From Microseira wollei NIES-4236 (GTDB lineage Bacteria > Cyanobacteriota > Cyanobacteriia > Cyanobacteriales > Aerosakkonemataceae), in contig NZ_BLAY01000020.1 of the NCBI RefSeq assembly GCF_020521235.1, positions 1 to 64,000 on the forward strand: a stretch of DNA of 64,000 nucleotides. Direction: 5' to 3'. Positions 36,591 through 44,105 of the stretch are shown here, in pieces. The position numbers and the translations under genes were made by a program. Each line of letters opens with the position of its first letter. The first letter of the stretch is position 1. The notes beneath the pieces were generated by a model, which was given only the letters and a program-made list of their open reading frames with translations, was not told the origin of the DNA and did not search any database.

Positions 36591-36830
36591 CTAAAGCGTA
36601 ATGTCATCGAGTAGCATTAGTCCTTCATCCACGTCAGAAAAGTTTTCTGTAATTTCTTCCAATGTGGCAAGTAGTGAAAGCAGAGAACCGGGGCGAATCG
36701 GTTCGATGATTAATCGATTTCCTTCTTTGCGTAACAAAACTTCTGTGCCAGGTAGCGCAAATTCATGGGGAATCTTCAGGACTTGATCTTTTCCATCGCT
36801 TAACAGACAAACATGGCATGGGTTTAGCAT
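36591..36830 (-). CDS. VapB/AbrB-type antitoxin, orphan
   Basis: 79 residues. VCLLSDGKDQVLKIPHEFAL PGTEVLLRKEGNRLIIEPI is a SpoVT/AbrB swapped-hairpin DNA-binding domain of the VapB kind. The usual partner VapC (PIN toxin) does not follow: 36480-36590 downstream holds no PIN motifs. It is an orphan antitoxin or relic. The start is uncertain; a shorter start is not available in frame. Confidence 0.7.
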   Translation of the reverse strand: MLNPCHVCLLSDGKDQVLKIPHEFALPGTEVLLRKEGNRLIIEPIRPGSLLSLLATLEEITENFSDVDEGLMLLDDITL

Positions 36831-37196
36831 AAAGCAATCTCCTTCAAGTCATCTACCTTGAAGATTTAATCTTATCAAGAACCTGCAAAATTTTCTTGGC
36901 ACAGGCAAGTGCCTGATCTTGGGTTTCGCACTCTGATGCAAGGTGTGTGAGTGCGCAAGCGAGTGCGTGCCTGCGGCATATCGCTTGCGCTGAAGCAATC
37001 GCTGGGGTCACGCAGCATTATTCCATATAAATATTAGATCGCGATCGCCTAAGTCCTGTCCTGCAAAAATTAAGCGCGATCGCATTACCGCAACTCCCGC
37101 CGCTCAGACAAAGTGCGATTTGTAAACACGCCCTAGTCCTGGACATAACACTCTGCTAATTGCCACAATTATGAGCAGAGTAGAGATTTCAGCGCC
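36831..37196. other. Intergenic region without recognisable gene
   Basis: A minus-strand stretch reading CAKKILQVLDKIKSS near 36861-36900 hints at a relic but matches nothing I know. Several HIP1 sites lie at 37045-37090. Confidence 0.35.
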
Positions 37197-38126
37197 ATGC
37201 CAGACCCCGAAAATCGACCCAGAGAATACGATGCCGTCAAAGGCGGTCAAAATTCAACCCCGATCGATGCAGCAGTCTTAGGAGGCATCAAGGGCGTTAA
37301 AAGTCGCTTATCTTCGACCGTACTCAAAGTCAGAATCGCCGCACTTTCTGAAGCGCTGAAATATGGAGAAGCAGGGTTAGATTTAGTTGTGAATGCATTG
37401 CAGGATGAATCAATGCAAAAAAGTTGGTTTCTGCGAAGCATGACTGACACTCATCATATCTATGAAAACCTTCAATTCAAACAAATCCTGTCAATTCCTG
37501 CACATCGCGATCGAGATTGGAAATTTGGAACTTTGAGAGCCTTGATGATAAAAATAGCCTCGCAATCTGGGGATGTTGCTGCCGATTTCTCTAGCACTAA
37601 TAATCCTAACGGGGTTTGGAGTTACGGATGGGCAGAAAGTCTGCGATCGCCTTTTATCCTCAGCAGAAACCCCAGAGTTCGGGAAGGTCTTGACTCCTGG
37701 TGCGGCAACCGTGCCCCTGATGGCAACCCCGGCGTCTATCACAACGCGACGGGCATCCCGATCGTACTCGGCACTACGACCCGCTTTGAACCCGGTCAAT
37801 TAGCTTTACATCCAGGGCCTGCCGGTGAGTATGGCTTGGTGCGCTGGACTGCACTGGAAGCTGGTAACATCTCGCTCGCCTCAGTATTTACTGGTCTAAA
37901 TTTTGTCGGGCCAACAACGACTGATGTACATATTCTCCACAAGAATCAGTCTATTTTCGACAACTTTGTTGAGGGCTTTGGCGATAGCAGCGCCGCGCGG
38001 TTCGATACCAATCTTGCGGTACTTCAGGGCGATACAATCGATTTCGCCGTGGGCTTCGGGAGGAACCGGACGTACTACCATGACACTACCGGACTCGCGG
38101 TGACGATTGCACTGAGAGTGCCTTAG
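37197..38126 (+). CDS. Chimeric protein: HEAT-like cyanobacterial N-terminus and unrelated beta-domain
   Basis: 309 residues. Residues 1-70 (NRPREYDAVKGGQ, IDAAVLGGIKGVKSRLSSTV, AALSEALKYGEAGLDLVVNA) are the standard opening of cyanobacterial GUN4/HEAT or WD40-linked regulators. After DES (about 72) that module stops. A linker follows, then a domain at about 125-309 starting FSSTNNPNGVWSYGWAESL and ending TIDFAVGFGRNRTYYHDTTG, a beta-rich module common in secreted or surface proteins of planctomycetes and some cyanobacteria. No signal peptide is present, so the second domain is in an unusual context. This may be a gene fusion at a repeat or deletion boundary. Function unknown. Confidence 0.65.
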   Translation: MPDPENRPREYDAVKGGQNSTPIDAAVLGGIKGVKSRLSSTVLKVRIAALSEALKYGEAGLDLVVNALQDESMQKSWFLRSMTDTHHIYENLQFKQILSIPAHRDRDWKFGTLRALMIKIASQSGDVAADFSSTNNPNGVWSYGWAESLRSPFILSRNPRVREGLDSWCGNRAPDGNPGVYHNATGIPIVLGTTTRFEPGQLALHPGPAGEYGLVRWTALEAGNISLASVFTGLNFVGPTTTDVHILHKNQSIFDNFVEGFGDSSAARFDTNLAVLQGDTIDFAVGFGRNRTYYHDTTGLAVTIALRVP

Positions 38127-38225
38127 TCACTAGGATCTGATTTTTTGCGGTTAAGTCTTTAAAATACAACAGTACCGCTTTGAAAGCTGATCGATAGACT
38201 GCGATCGCTGAGTCATTTTATTCGA

Positions 38226-38348
38226 TTTACAGCGGATTGCTTGCCTCGTCTTGGTACAGCCTTAAGGCTTCGTTTGTGTAGCGGCACCCTTAAGGGTGCC
38301 GCTACACAAACTTTCGGTGTACCTCATACGGCTGCAATCCGCTGTAAA
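38226..38348. repeat. Palindromic element with perfect 15-bp ends and a 40-bp perfect core palindrome
   Basis: Ends TTTACAGCGGATTGC (38226-38240) and its exact complement (38334-38348). Inside, 38272-38311 is a 40-bp palindrome without any loop, running from GTTTGTGTAG through CCCTTAAGGG to CTACACAAAC. A smaller GCCTTAAGGC lies at about 38259-38268. It belongs to the same family as 31590 and 58030. Confidence 0.9.
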
Positions 38349-38376
38349 TGCGTAGCAGCTTATTAGCCTAGCTCAA

Positions 38377-38408
38377 GTAGAGTACGCCATTCCACAGGCG
38401 TACTCTAC
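38377..38408. repeat. 12-bp inverted repeat (hairpin)
   Basis: GTAGAGTACGCC and GGCGTACTCTAC with an 8-nt loop, between the large palindrome and the toxin relic. Confidence 0.75.
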
Positions 38409-38445
38409 TACATCCTCCATGTAACTCCCGCAACTTGTAAAAACC

Positions 38446-38631
38446 CTACTCATAATGCGTCCACATCCGCAAAATTTTCACCGTATTTTCAGATTCAATC
38501 ACCTCGTACACCAGACGATGTTGAATGTTGATTCCCCTCGAATATGCACCCTCCAAATCTCCCACCAATTTCTCGTATGGTGGCGGATTTTGAAACGGAT
38601 TGACTTGAAGGATCTCTAGTAACGTTTGACG
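38446..38631 (-). pseudogene. Txe/YoeB-family toxin, C-terminal fragment
   Basis: Reads RQTLLEILQVNPFQNPPPYE, KLVGDLEGAYSRGINIQHRL, VYEVIESENTVKILRMWTHY E and a TAG. This is the complete catalytic half of a Txe/YoeB RNase, including the H/Y-rich end, but with no start codon or N-terminal 30 residues. It overlaps in homology with the N-terminal fragment at 36094 over LLxILxVNPFQNP. The order of the two pieces is reversed relative to transcription, so they come from two copies or a rearrangement. Confidence 0.85.
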
Positions 38632-38789
38632 AAAAACAAGAGATTCAACTGCTATTAATTCAATATTTGAGAGCAGAACTTCGGGAGGAGATATATAACA
38701 ATTTCAAGCTCAGTCAAGCCGAAGAGCAAAACGGTGAACTGAATTTTTCCTCTGATATTAACAAACTCAAACAACTGGTAGAAGAGTGA
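38628..38789 (+). pseudogene. 5'-truncated gene remnant
   Basis: About 53 codons, plus strand: DEKQEIQLLLIQYLRAELRE, EIYNNFKLSQAEEQNGELNF, SSDINKLKQLVEE and TGA. It has no start codon, and the frame runs into the toxin relic on its 5' side. The family is not recognised; its position just before the RelE-like pseudogene suggests the end of an antitoxin, which is inference. Confidence 0.45.
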
Positions 38790-38869
38790 TAATAGAGGTT
38801 AGTTTTAGCTTTTCATATGATGTCCGTTGAATTGCCCGTAATAAAAAAACCTCACAGAGTTGTTGCGTA

Positions 38870-38927
38870 GGGACACGGCATTATAGATATCTCGGACAAA
38901 CAGATAACGTTAATCGTGCCGTGTCCC
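38870..38927. repeat. Small palindromic element (GGGACACGGCA ends)
   Basis: Perfect 11-bp ends GGGACACGGCA (38870-38880) and TGCCGTGTCCC (38917-38927) around a 36-bp AT-rich centre. It is inserted at the 5' end of the RelE-like gene. Confidence 0.85.
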
Positions 38928-39181
38928 GGCTGATGATTGAGGGTAATCCTTTCAAAAAACGAATCCAGGGAAATGAAGATTTAGAAGCCAAATTTTGGCA
39001 AAAAGTAGAGCAATTTGTCAATGACCCTTTTGAAAAAAGCTTGAAAACTCATAAGTTGTCAGGGAAGCTGAAAGAATTCTGGAGTTTCAGCCTAGAATAC
39101 AACTAAAGAATATTGTTTTATTTCACCGATGACGGAAAAGCTGTTTTTGTTGATATTGGTAGTCACGACGAGGTTTATTAG
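38921..39181 (+). pseudogene. RelE/YafQ-like toxin with lost start and internal stop
   Basis: Reads NPFKKRIQGNEDLEAKFWQK, VEQFVNDPFEKSLKTHKLSG, KLKEFWSFSLEYN, a TAA at 39104-39106, then in the same frame RILFYFTDDGKAVFVDIGSH DEVY and TAG. The last part is the conserved C-terminus of RelE-type toxins (R-x-x-F-x-F and GSHDEVY). A nonsense codon splits it. The normal N-terminus is replaced by the palindromic element at 38870, from whose end the only GTG start (38921) is drawn. The toxin is not functional. Confidence 0.85.
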
Positions 39182-39252
39182 GACTTCACTGGTAGCGAGA
39201 TGCACACCCGACGCTGCGAGTGAAGGGTAGCTATCGCAAAGCGCGATCGCAA

Positions 39253-39735
39253 CTACCGCACATTCAGTTTTCGGAAAATGTTGCGAAACCCATTCCTGGC
39301 TAATGTTTCTAGTTCCTGTCGTTCTGTGGCAGAGAATTCACTTTGGATCTCGGAACCGCCATCGAAATATACTTCTGTCAGTTTGCCTTGGTTGAAAAAG
39401 ATCGTGCTGCCATCGTGGAATCGCTGAATTGCCACCACCTTACCATTTTCAAACCAATAGCCCATACCATCACCTAATTCCGTCAGAGACTCCGAAGCTC
39501 TTACAGGTCTGCCGTTGAGTCTGCAAACAGTATAGGTCATATTTCCTTCAACTCTGCGAGTTTCTCGGCAACCTTGGGTAATTTGTTCAAGTTGATACAC
39601 CCGATGAGCGTAAAAACACTCCCCAGAAGAATTATCGCAAGTGGGCGCATCGTTCAATTCATTGGCTTGAAGCTGAGTAGCTCCAGCAAACAGAAGATTG
39701 ACAGAGAACGCAACAGCAGCAAATTGTTTAATCAC
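39253..39735 (-). CDS. Secreted protein of unknown function
   Basis: 160 residues. A clear signal peptide (MIKQFAAVAFSVNLLFAGAT QLQANE) precedes a mature domain with three or four Cys (CDNSSGECFYAH; CRETRR; YTVCRLNGRP) and a beta-rich centre WFENGKVVAIQRFHDGSTIF FNQGKLTEVYFDGG. The Cys pattern suggests disulfides in the periplasm. No family is recognised. It is transcribed alone, next to toxin relics. Confidence 0.7.
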   Translation of the reverse strand: MIKQFAAVAFSVNLLFAGATQLQANELNDAPTCDNSSGECFYAHRVYQLEQITQGCRETRRVEGNMTYTVCRLNGRPVRASESLTELGDGMGYWFENGKVVAIQRFHDGSTIFFNQGKLTEVYFDGGSEIQSEFSATERQELETLARNGFRNIFRKLNVR

Positions 39736-39936
39736 AGATTGGTTTGTTTGAAAAACACCGCTCTCACTATACCAAATCTCAAACAGCCGCCTGTCGGAAA
39801 ATATACGGTATTTGATTTACTCAATACTGCTAATCGCCGACAAAATTTGGGGCGACGATTGCCAGTGCTTGATAGATATTTCGATTGTCAAAATCTCCTT
39901 AGAAGTGAAGGTAGCATAATACTTTTATTGGCTGTA

Positions 39937-40410
39937 TTATACCCCATTATCATCCCCACAAGGCAAGTAGTCAGAATTGAGGACTGCTTCAGCATTGAAG
40001 GGATTTTCAACTGGAAACTCATCAATTCCTAGTCCCGTTTCAGCCGCAGTTAATTCCCTTGCATCTTGGTAGCACTCGTTAAATATTTCAGTAAAATATG
40101 GTTGCAAGCTTGGGCTTTCCTTAAATGCTTTTTTGATTCTTTGTCGATGCTCAACAATACTTGCTAACCAACTGTTTGAGCGTTTCTCTGCCTGATACCT
40201 ATACTTGAGGAGATGGAGCAATAGAATTTTAAGGTTGCTGTAAATTGCCCGCTTCTCGCTCTTACCCATATCTTCAATTTCTTCAATCAAGTTTTCCCAG
40301 TCTACATTGGCGTAGTCTTGAGTCCGTAATTGTTCGACTGTAGTTTCAACCCAACCCACGAAATCAGTATCGTAGATACTTTTTTGGCTGGCTTGGAGTT
40401 CGGTTGTCAC
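39937..40410 (-). CDS. DUF29 family protein
   Basis: 157 residues. The pattern YDTDFVGWVETTVEQLRTQD, NLIEEIEDMGKSEKRAIYSN, LKILLLHLLKYRYQAEKRSN SWLASIVEHRQRI is the DUF29 helical domain, very common in cyanobacteria. Its function is unknown. It lies 46 bp downstream of the Coq4-like gene on the same strand and could share its transcript. Confidence 0.9.
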   Translation of the reverse strand: MTTELQASQKSIYDTDFVGWVETTVEQLRTQDYANVDWENLIEEIEDMGKSEKRAIYSNLKILLLHLLKYRYQAEKRSNSWLASIVEHRQRIKKAFKESPSLQPYFTEIFNECYQDARELTAAETGLGIDEFPVENPFNAEAVLNSDYLPCGDDNGV

Positions 40411-40456
40411 GAGAGTGTCTCCTGCAAGCGATCGCTTATTCTATTGTGACACAATC

Positions 40457-40951
40457 TCACTTAATGAAAGGCAAAATTTCAAACTCTGTACGAATCTCTA
40501 AAAGCGACCTATCTAAAAGCGGTTCAAAGTTCAAAAATGGCACGTAACGCTGCCGCTTGCGAGTTTTAAACCAGATTGAAATCAATTCTGGCAACAATTG
40601 TGGTATAACAATCAAAATTGAACTATATAGCCACAGCACCCCATGATGTTTGATTAAATCCTCATACATTACATCTACGGCTGGATTTTTACGTTCTCTC
40701 AAATAATCTCGGAACTTAAAATCACTCGTCCAAAATGTCAGGGGCAGGATTTTAAGTTCATCATACATATCAGTATCGCAGCCATAAATTACATGACTTG
40801 CATCATGAGCCAGCAAGATTTTAGCAAAATCTGGTGGTTGAGTACTGGGATGGGTAAAGTCAGAATTGACTGCGTAGTATTCCTCCAACCCTTCGCGGAG
40901 GGTTTGAGTGCTGTTTTTGTCGGTGTAGCGGGGACGCAGGCGATCGCTCAT
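40457..40951 (-). CDS. Possible Coq4-like protein
   Basis: 164 residues. The core KILLAHDASHVIYGCDTDMY DELKILPLTFWTSDF, with its HDxxH motif, recalls the Zn-binding HDxxH of the Coq4 (quinone biosynthesis) family. The middle WLYSSILIVIPQLLPELISI is hydrophobic. The C-terminus (LLEIRTEFEILPFIK) resembles the Coq4-type end VRxxxGI loosely. Identification is tentative. It is divergent from a TetR-family gene 56 bp away, so the regulator may control it. Confidence 0.5.
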   Translation of the reverse strand: MSDRLRPRYTDKNSTQTLREGLEEYYAVNSDFTHPSTQPPDFAKILLAHDASHVIYGCDTDMYDELKILPLTFWTSDFKFRDYLRERKNPAVDVMYEDLIKHHGVLWLYSSILIVIPQLLPELISIWFKTRKRQRYVPFLNFEPLLDRSLLEIRTEFEILPFIK

Positions 40952-40975
40952 AACTCAACCTCAAGTACTTTCGAT

Positions 40976-41000
40976 ACGTAACCGTTTCGTAAACTATAAT
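40976..41000 (+). promoter_or_regulatory. TetR-type operator and leaderless promoter
   Basis: ACGTAAC-C-GTTTCGT (40976-40990) is a 7-bp half-site dyad with one mismatch, followed at once by TATAAT (40995-41000). The regulator ATG is at 41008, where transcription from this -10 box should start, so the mRNA would be leaderless. The dyad lies between the two divergent genes and probably represses both. Confidence 0.5.
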
Positions 41001-41007
41001 AACACTC

Positions 41008-41598
41008 ATGAGCGAGACTGCCAAAAAACCAATGGGACGCCCCCGCAGCGTCCAATCCCATCAAGCGATTTTGCAAGCAACGCTGGAAATGCTGGCAGAA
41101 GTGGGATACGATCGCATGAGTATCGATGCGGTCGCATCCCGTGCAGGAGTTGGCAAAACCACCATCTACCGCCGCTACAAATCTAAAGAAGAACTCGTTG
41201 CAGATGCGATTGAAAGCTTAAGGGAAGAAATTGTCATCCCTGACACGGGTACTTTTTGGGGCGATATTGATGTGCTGATCGAAAATGCTGCAAAAATTAC
41301 CCTGAATCCTTTGGGAAAACAAACAGTTGCAATGATTATTAGCAGCGCATCCAGCAATTCTCAGTTTGCTCAAGTTTACTGGACAAAATATCTACAACCT
41401 AGACGGGAAGCTTTTACCATTGTAATCGAACGGGCAAAAGCAAGAAATGAAGTTCAAGCAAATTTAGATTCGGGTTTAGTCTTCGATATGATGAGTGGAA
41501 TCATGCTTTATGCGCTGATTTTTCCATCCACAACTGAAACTTGGGAAGCATACATTCGCCGCGCTTTAAATCTTTTTCTCAGAGATGTTGGAGTCTGA
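41008..41598 (+). CDS. TetR-family transcriptional regulator
   Basis: 196 residues. The helix-turn-helix at 20-60 (AILQATLEMLAEVGYDRMSI DAVASRAGVGKTTIYRRYKS KEEL) is textbook TetR. A C-terminal ligand domain follows (about 80-196) with TLNPLGKQTVAMIISSASS, of the TetR_C_16-like sort. It likely represses itself and the divergent Coq4-like/DUF29 genes through the dyad at 40976. The ligand is unknown. The gene is followed by TAATTGC heptamers. Confidence 0.92.
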   Translation: MSETAKKPMGRPRSVQSHQAILQATLEMLAEVGYDRMSIDAVASRAGVGKTTIYRRYKSKEELVADAIESLREEIVIPDTGTFWGDIDVLIENAAKITLNPLGKQTVAMIISSASSNSQFAQVYWTKYLQPRREAFTIVIERAKARNEVQANLDSGLVFDMMSGIMLYALIFPSTTETWEAYIRRALNLFLRDVGV

Positions 41599-41606
41599 AT
41601 AATCGC

Positions 41607-41746
41607 TAATTGCTCATTGCTAATTGCTCATTGCTAATTGCTAATTGCTAATCGGTAATTGCTAATAGTAATATTTTACAACTCTTAAGCCCCCCTTGGC
41701 AAGGGGGGTTTGGGGGGATCGGTTTGATCGCTAGCAACTTGAGTTA
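41607..41746. repeat. Heptamer block, C-rich palindrome and MITE end
   Basis: TAATTGCTCAT heptamers (41601-41670), an inverted copy of the CCCCCCTTGGCAAGGGGGG repeat (41689-41720), and an isolated MITE right end CTAGCAACTTGAGTTA (41731-41746). No matching left end is seen, so the MITE is partial or composite. Confidence 0.65.
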
Positions 41747-41776
41747 ATTATTTTCACTTGATTTACATCTAGGTAG

Positions 41777-42337
41777 TTAAACAGGTAAAAATAGCTCTGA
41801 CAAGGGGATTTCAATCTCTGGGAAAGCGAGTGGTGCAATAACGGCATTATCTGGAAGAATCATTTCAGATTGATAGCCTTCTGGTGTAGGATTTCCCAAG
41901 ATATAAGCAAGGCGTTCAGCTACATCTAAAACCCAGTAGTCGGCAATATTTGCTCTAGCATAAATGAGCGCTTTTTCTTCAAGGTCGATTTGTAAATTAC
42001 TGTAGGAAACTTCAACTAAGAGAAAGATTTCGCTAGCATTGGAGTGATGCTCGCCATAAGCACCCCCATCGATACGAACTACAGCAATATCTGGTTCTGG
42101 TTCCGAGGTGGCTAAAGTAATTGGCAACTGCATACGCACGTGGGTTTGTGCTGTAAGTAGTTCTTTGATATAGTCAGATACTCGCTGGGTTTTACCGGCA
42201 TGGGGTGGAGTTTGATCGCTCATTTGGACAATTCGAACGTTCAGCAATTCAACTTTATCATCTTCATTCAAAATGCCCGCATCAATCATCCGATGATATT
42301 CTTCTACTGTCCAAATTTTATCTCTTGTCGCTGTCAT
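41777..42337 (-). CDS. Uma2 family (DUF820) protein
   Basis: 186 residues. The pattern WTVEEYHRMIDAGILNEDDK VELLNVRIVQMS, TSEPEPDIAVVRIDGG, IFLLVEVSYSNLQIDLEEKA LIYARANIADYWVLDV is the full PD-(D/E)XK-like Uma2 fold (Asp in PEPDIAVV, Glu in LVEVS, Lys in EKALIYA). These genes are numerous in cyanobacteria and their role is unclear. It is complete, unlike the copy at 48250. Confidence 0.92.
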   Translation of the reverse strand: MTATRDKIWTVEEYHRMIDAGILNEDDKVELLNVRIVQMSDQTPPHAGKTQRVSDYIKELLTAQTHVRMQLPITLATSEPEPDIAVVRIDGGAYGEHHSNASEIFLLVEVSYSNLQIDLEEKALIYARANIADYWVLDVAERLAYILGNPTPEGYQSEMILPDNAVIAPLAFPEIEIPLSELFLPV

Positions 42338-42453
42338 ACAATTAACTCCTTCTTTTAAGAATATAGCTAGGGCGGGGCGGGTTTAAACATGCCAGAAACC
42401 CGGTTTCTTGGCGCGGATTGATTGGTAAAACCCGCCCCTATAATAATCAATAA

Positions 42454-43725
42454 TTAAGGTTTGGGAACCAAAACCGTTAAACCTCCAGGAATGCATTCAA
42501 TATCTATCGGCGTTGTGCCGATAATTTCCCCATCTAATACTACTTTTTGCGGCGGATTTGTTGTTACTTTCATCCGCTTAGCGCAAAGATGGACAAGATT
42601 TTGATGTTCGATGCCGGTTTTAATTAAAGCTGCTCCCAACATTCTCAGCATTCCTGTAATTGCTTGCAGCTTGGTTTCTGCTGCGGCAATTGTTACATCT
42701 AAAAGTCCATCATCGGAAATAACTTGCCCTCCACCTTGTGCTAAAATTGAGGTGATGGGTGCGGTATTGGCAATCGTAATTGCCCCTGCTTGCAACTGAT
42801 GGACTTCCCCTTCAATATCAATTTCAGTTTCAAATAATTCTTGAGTATCTAATTGCTGCCATCCTGCCATTAAATAAGCTAACGCACCCCACTGATCTTT
42901 TAACTCGCGACTCGCTTTTTCTACTGTTTCGGCTTCGTAGCCAATTCCTGCTAGTAAAATCATCGGCATTCCGTTGCAACGTGCGGCATCCACAACGCGA
43001 GTGTATCCGCCTAAAATGACTTGACAGGCGCTTCTAATCGGTGCGATCGCCCCTGAAATTCCCAACGCCACTGAAAATGCATTCGCCGTCCCTCTGGGGA
43101 TAATTCCTAAAGGTATTCCCGTCCCTATTAATGCACCTGCAACTGCTGAAACAGTCCCATCGCCGCCAGAGGCGATAATAATATCGGCTTTCGCTGCGAT
43201 CGCATCTTTCACCAACTGCACCGGATCTGTATCTTTTGTCGTTAAATGAACGTGCAAGTGCATCTGCGGGTAAAGCAGTTGTTGAATTAAAGAAAGGTCT
43301 TGTTCTGCATTTCCCTGTCCCGATACGGGATTAAATATTAAATGAGCAACTTGAGTTTTTTCTAAACTAGCAACTATTGCCTCTGCCGTCGCTAAATTAG
43401 TAGCAAGCGGCACGTTGTGGACGTTGCAAATACGTAAAAGCGCCTGAATATCCGGTTCGTGGGGTTGGGCATATAAAGCATCTACCAGAAAAATTACCGC
43501 GACAACTTTACCTGTGGCAACTTCTGCCGCAATTTGCGCGTCTCCTCCCATTGGACCGGATAACATTTGCTCGACTGGTAATCTGGTAGCATTTTGAATC
43601 CGCTGTCCCGTCGTACTCGTGGCAATTAATTTGTAACGACCCAGGACAAGTGCGTGTTGCTTTGCGAAGTTGACGATATCATCTTTCTTGCGATCGTGGG
43701 CAATGAGTGCGATCGTTGCAGGCAT
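42454..43725 (-). CDS. Methylglyoxal synthase-lipid kinase (YegS/BmrU) fusion
   Basis: 423 residues in two enzymes. Residues 1-120 resemble MgsA, which turns dihydroxyacetone phosphate into methylglyoxal: AHDRKK (H9, D10), SGPMGGDAQI, FLVDALYAQPHEPDIQALLR and NVPLATNLATAEA keep the His and Asp residues of the E. coli active site. Residues 125-423 are a diacylglycerol-kinase-fold lipid kinase, with NPVSGQGN, the ATP-binding GGDGTVSAVAGAL, PRGTANAF and GGGQVISDDGLLDV. The substrate of the kinase part is not deducible. The same frame runs through both without a break. It is a single gene with no operon partner. Confidence 0.92.
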   Translation of the reverse strand: MPATIALIAHDRKKDDIVNFAKQHALVLGRYKLIATSTTGQRIQNATRLPVEQMLSGPMGGDAQIAAEVATGKVVAVIFLVDALYAQPHEPDIQALLRICNVHNVPLATNLATAEAIVASLEKTQVAHLIFNPVSGQGNAEQDLSLIQQLLYPQMHLHVHLTTKDTDPVQLVKDAIAAKADIIIASGGDGTVSAVAGALIGTGIPLGIIPRGTANAFSVALGISGAIAPIRSACQVILGGYTRVVDAARCNGMPMILLAGIGYEAETVEKASRELKDQWGALAYLMAGWQQLDTQELFETEIDIEGEVHQLQAGAITIANTAPITSILAQGGGQVISDDGLLDVTIAAAETKLQAITGMLRMLGAALIKTGIEHQNLVHLCAKRMKVTTNPPQKVVLDGEIIGTTPIDIECIPGGLTVLVPKP

Positions 43726-43948
43726 AGTGAGTTGGAAGTATGTTGCTGTTTGTCATCATATCCAAAGCCGGTCAATTCCACCCCATCGCCACACCCAGAC
43801 TCGCGAGGCAAATGCTTGGGTAATGGTATCCTTGTCAGTGCCCCAGGGAAACTCAGCTGCTACGGGTAGGTGTACTGCTTTGTAATATTTATATACATAC
43901 ATTGAATATTTGGGATTAACCGACTAAAATTTAATTTAAATTATACCA
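43726..43948. other. Intergenic region without recognisable gene
   Basis: Contains only short frames and AT-rich DNA up to the MITE; no promoter motif is convincing. Confidence 0.4.
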
Positions 43949-44084
43949 TAACTCAAGTTGCTAGTTATCTCTCTTGGAGCGGCTAATGGCTAATGGCTAA
44001 TGGCGAGATTGGTAAAAATCCTATATTAGCAATTAGCAATTAGCCATTAGCAACGCCAAAGTTTATAACTAGCAACTTGAGTTA
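43949..44084. mobile_element. MITE, TAACTCAAGTTGCTAGTTAT family, copy 2
   Basis: 136 bp, with perfect 20-bp ends TAACTCAAGTTGCTAGTTAT and its complement. The interior is GGCTAAT/TTAGCCA heptamers in both orientations. Outer TA dinucleotides fit TA target duplication. It ends 22 bp before the FkbM gene and could carry its promoter. Confidence 0.88.
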
Positions 44085-44105
44085 CCATAATAACTTCAGT
44101 AAATT

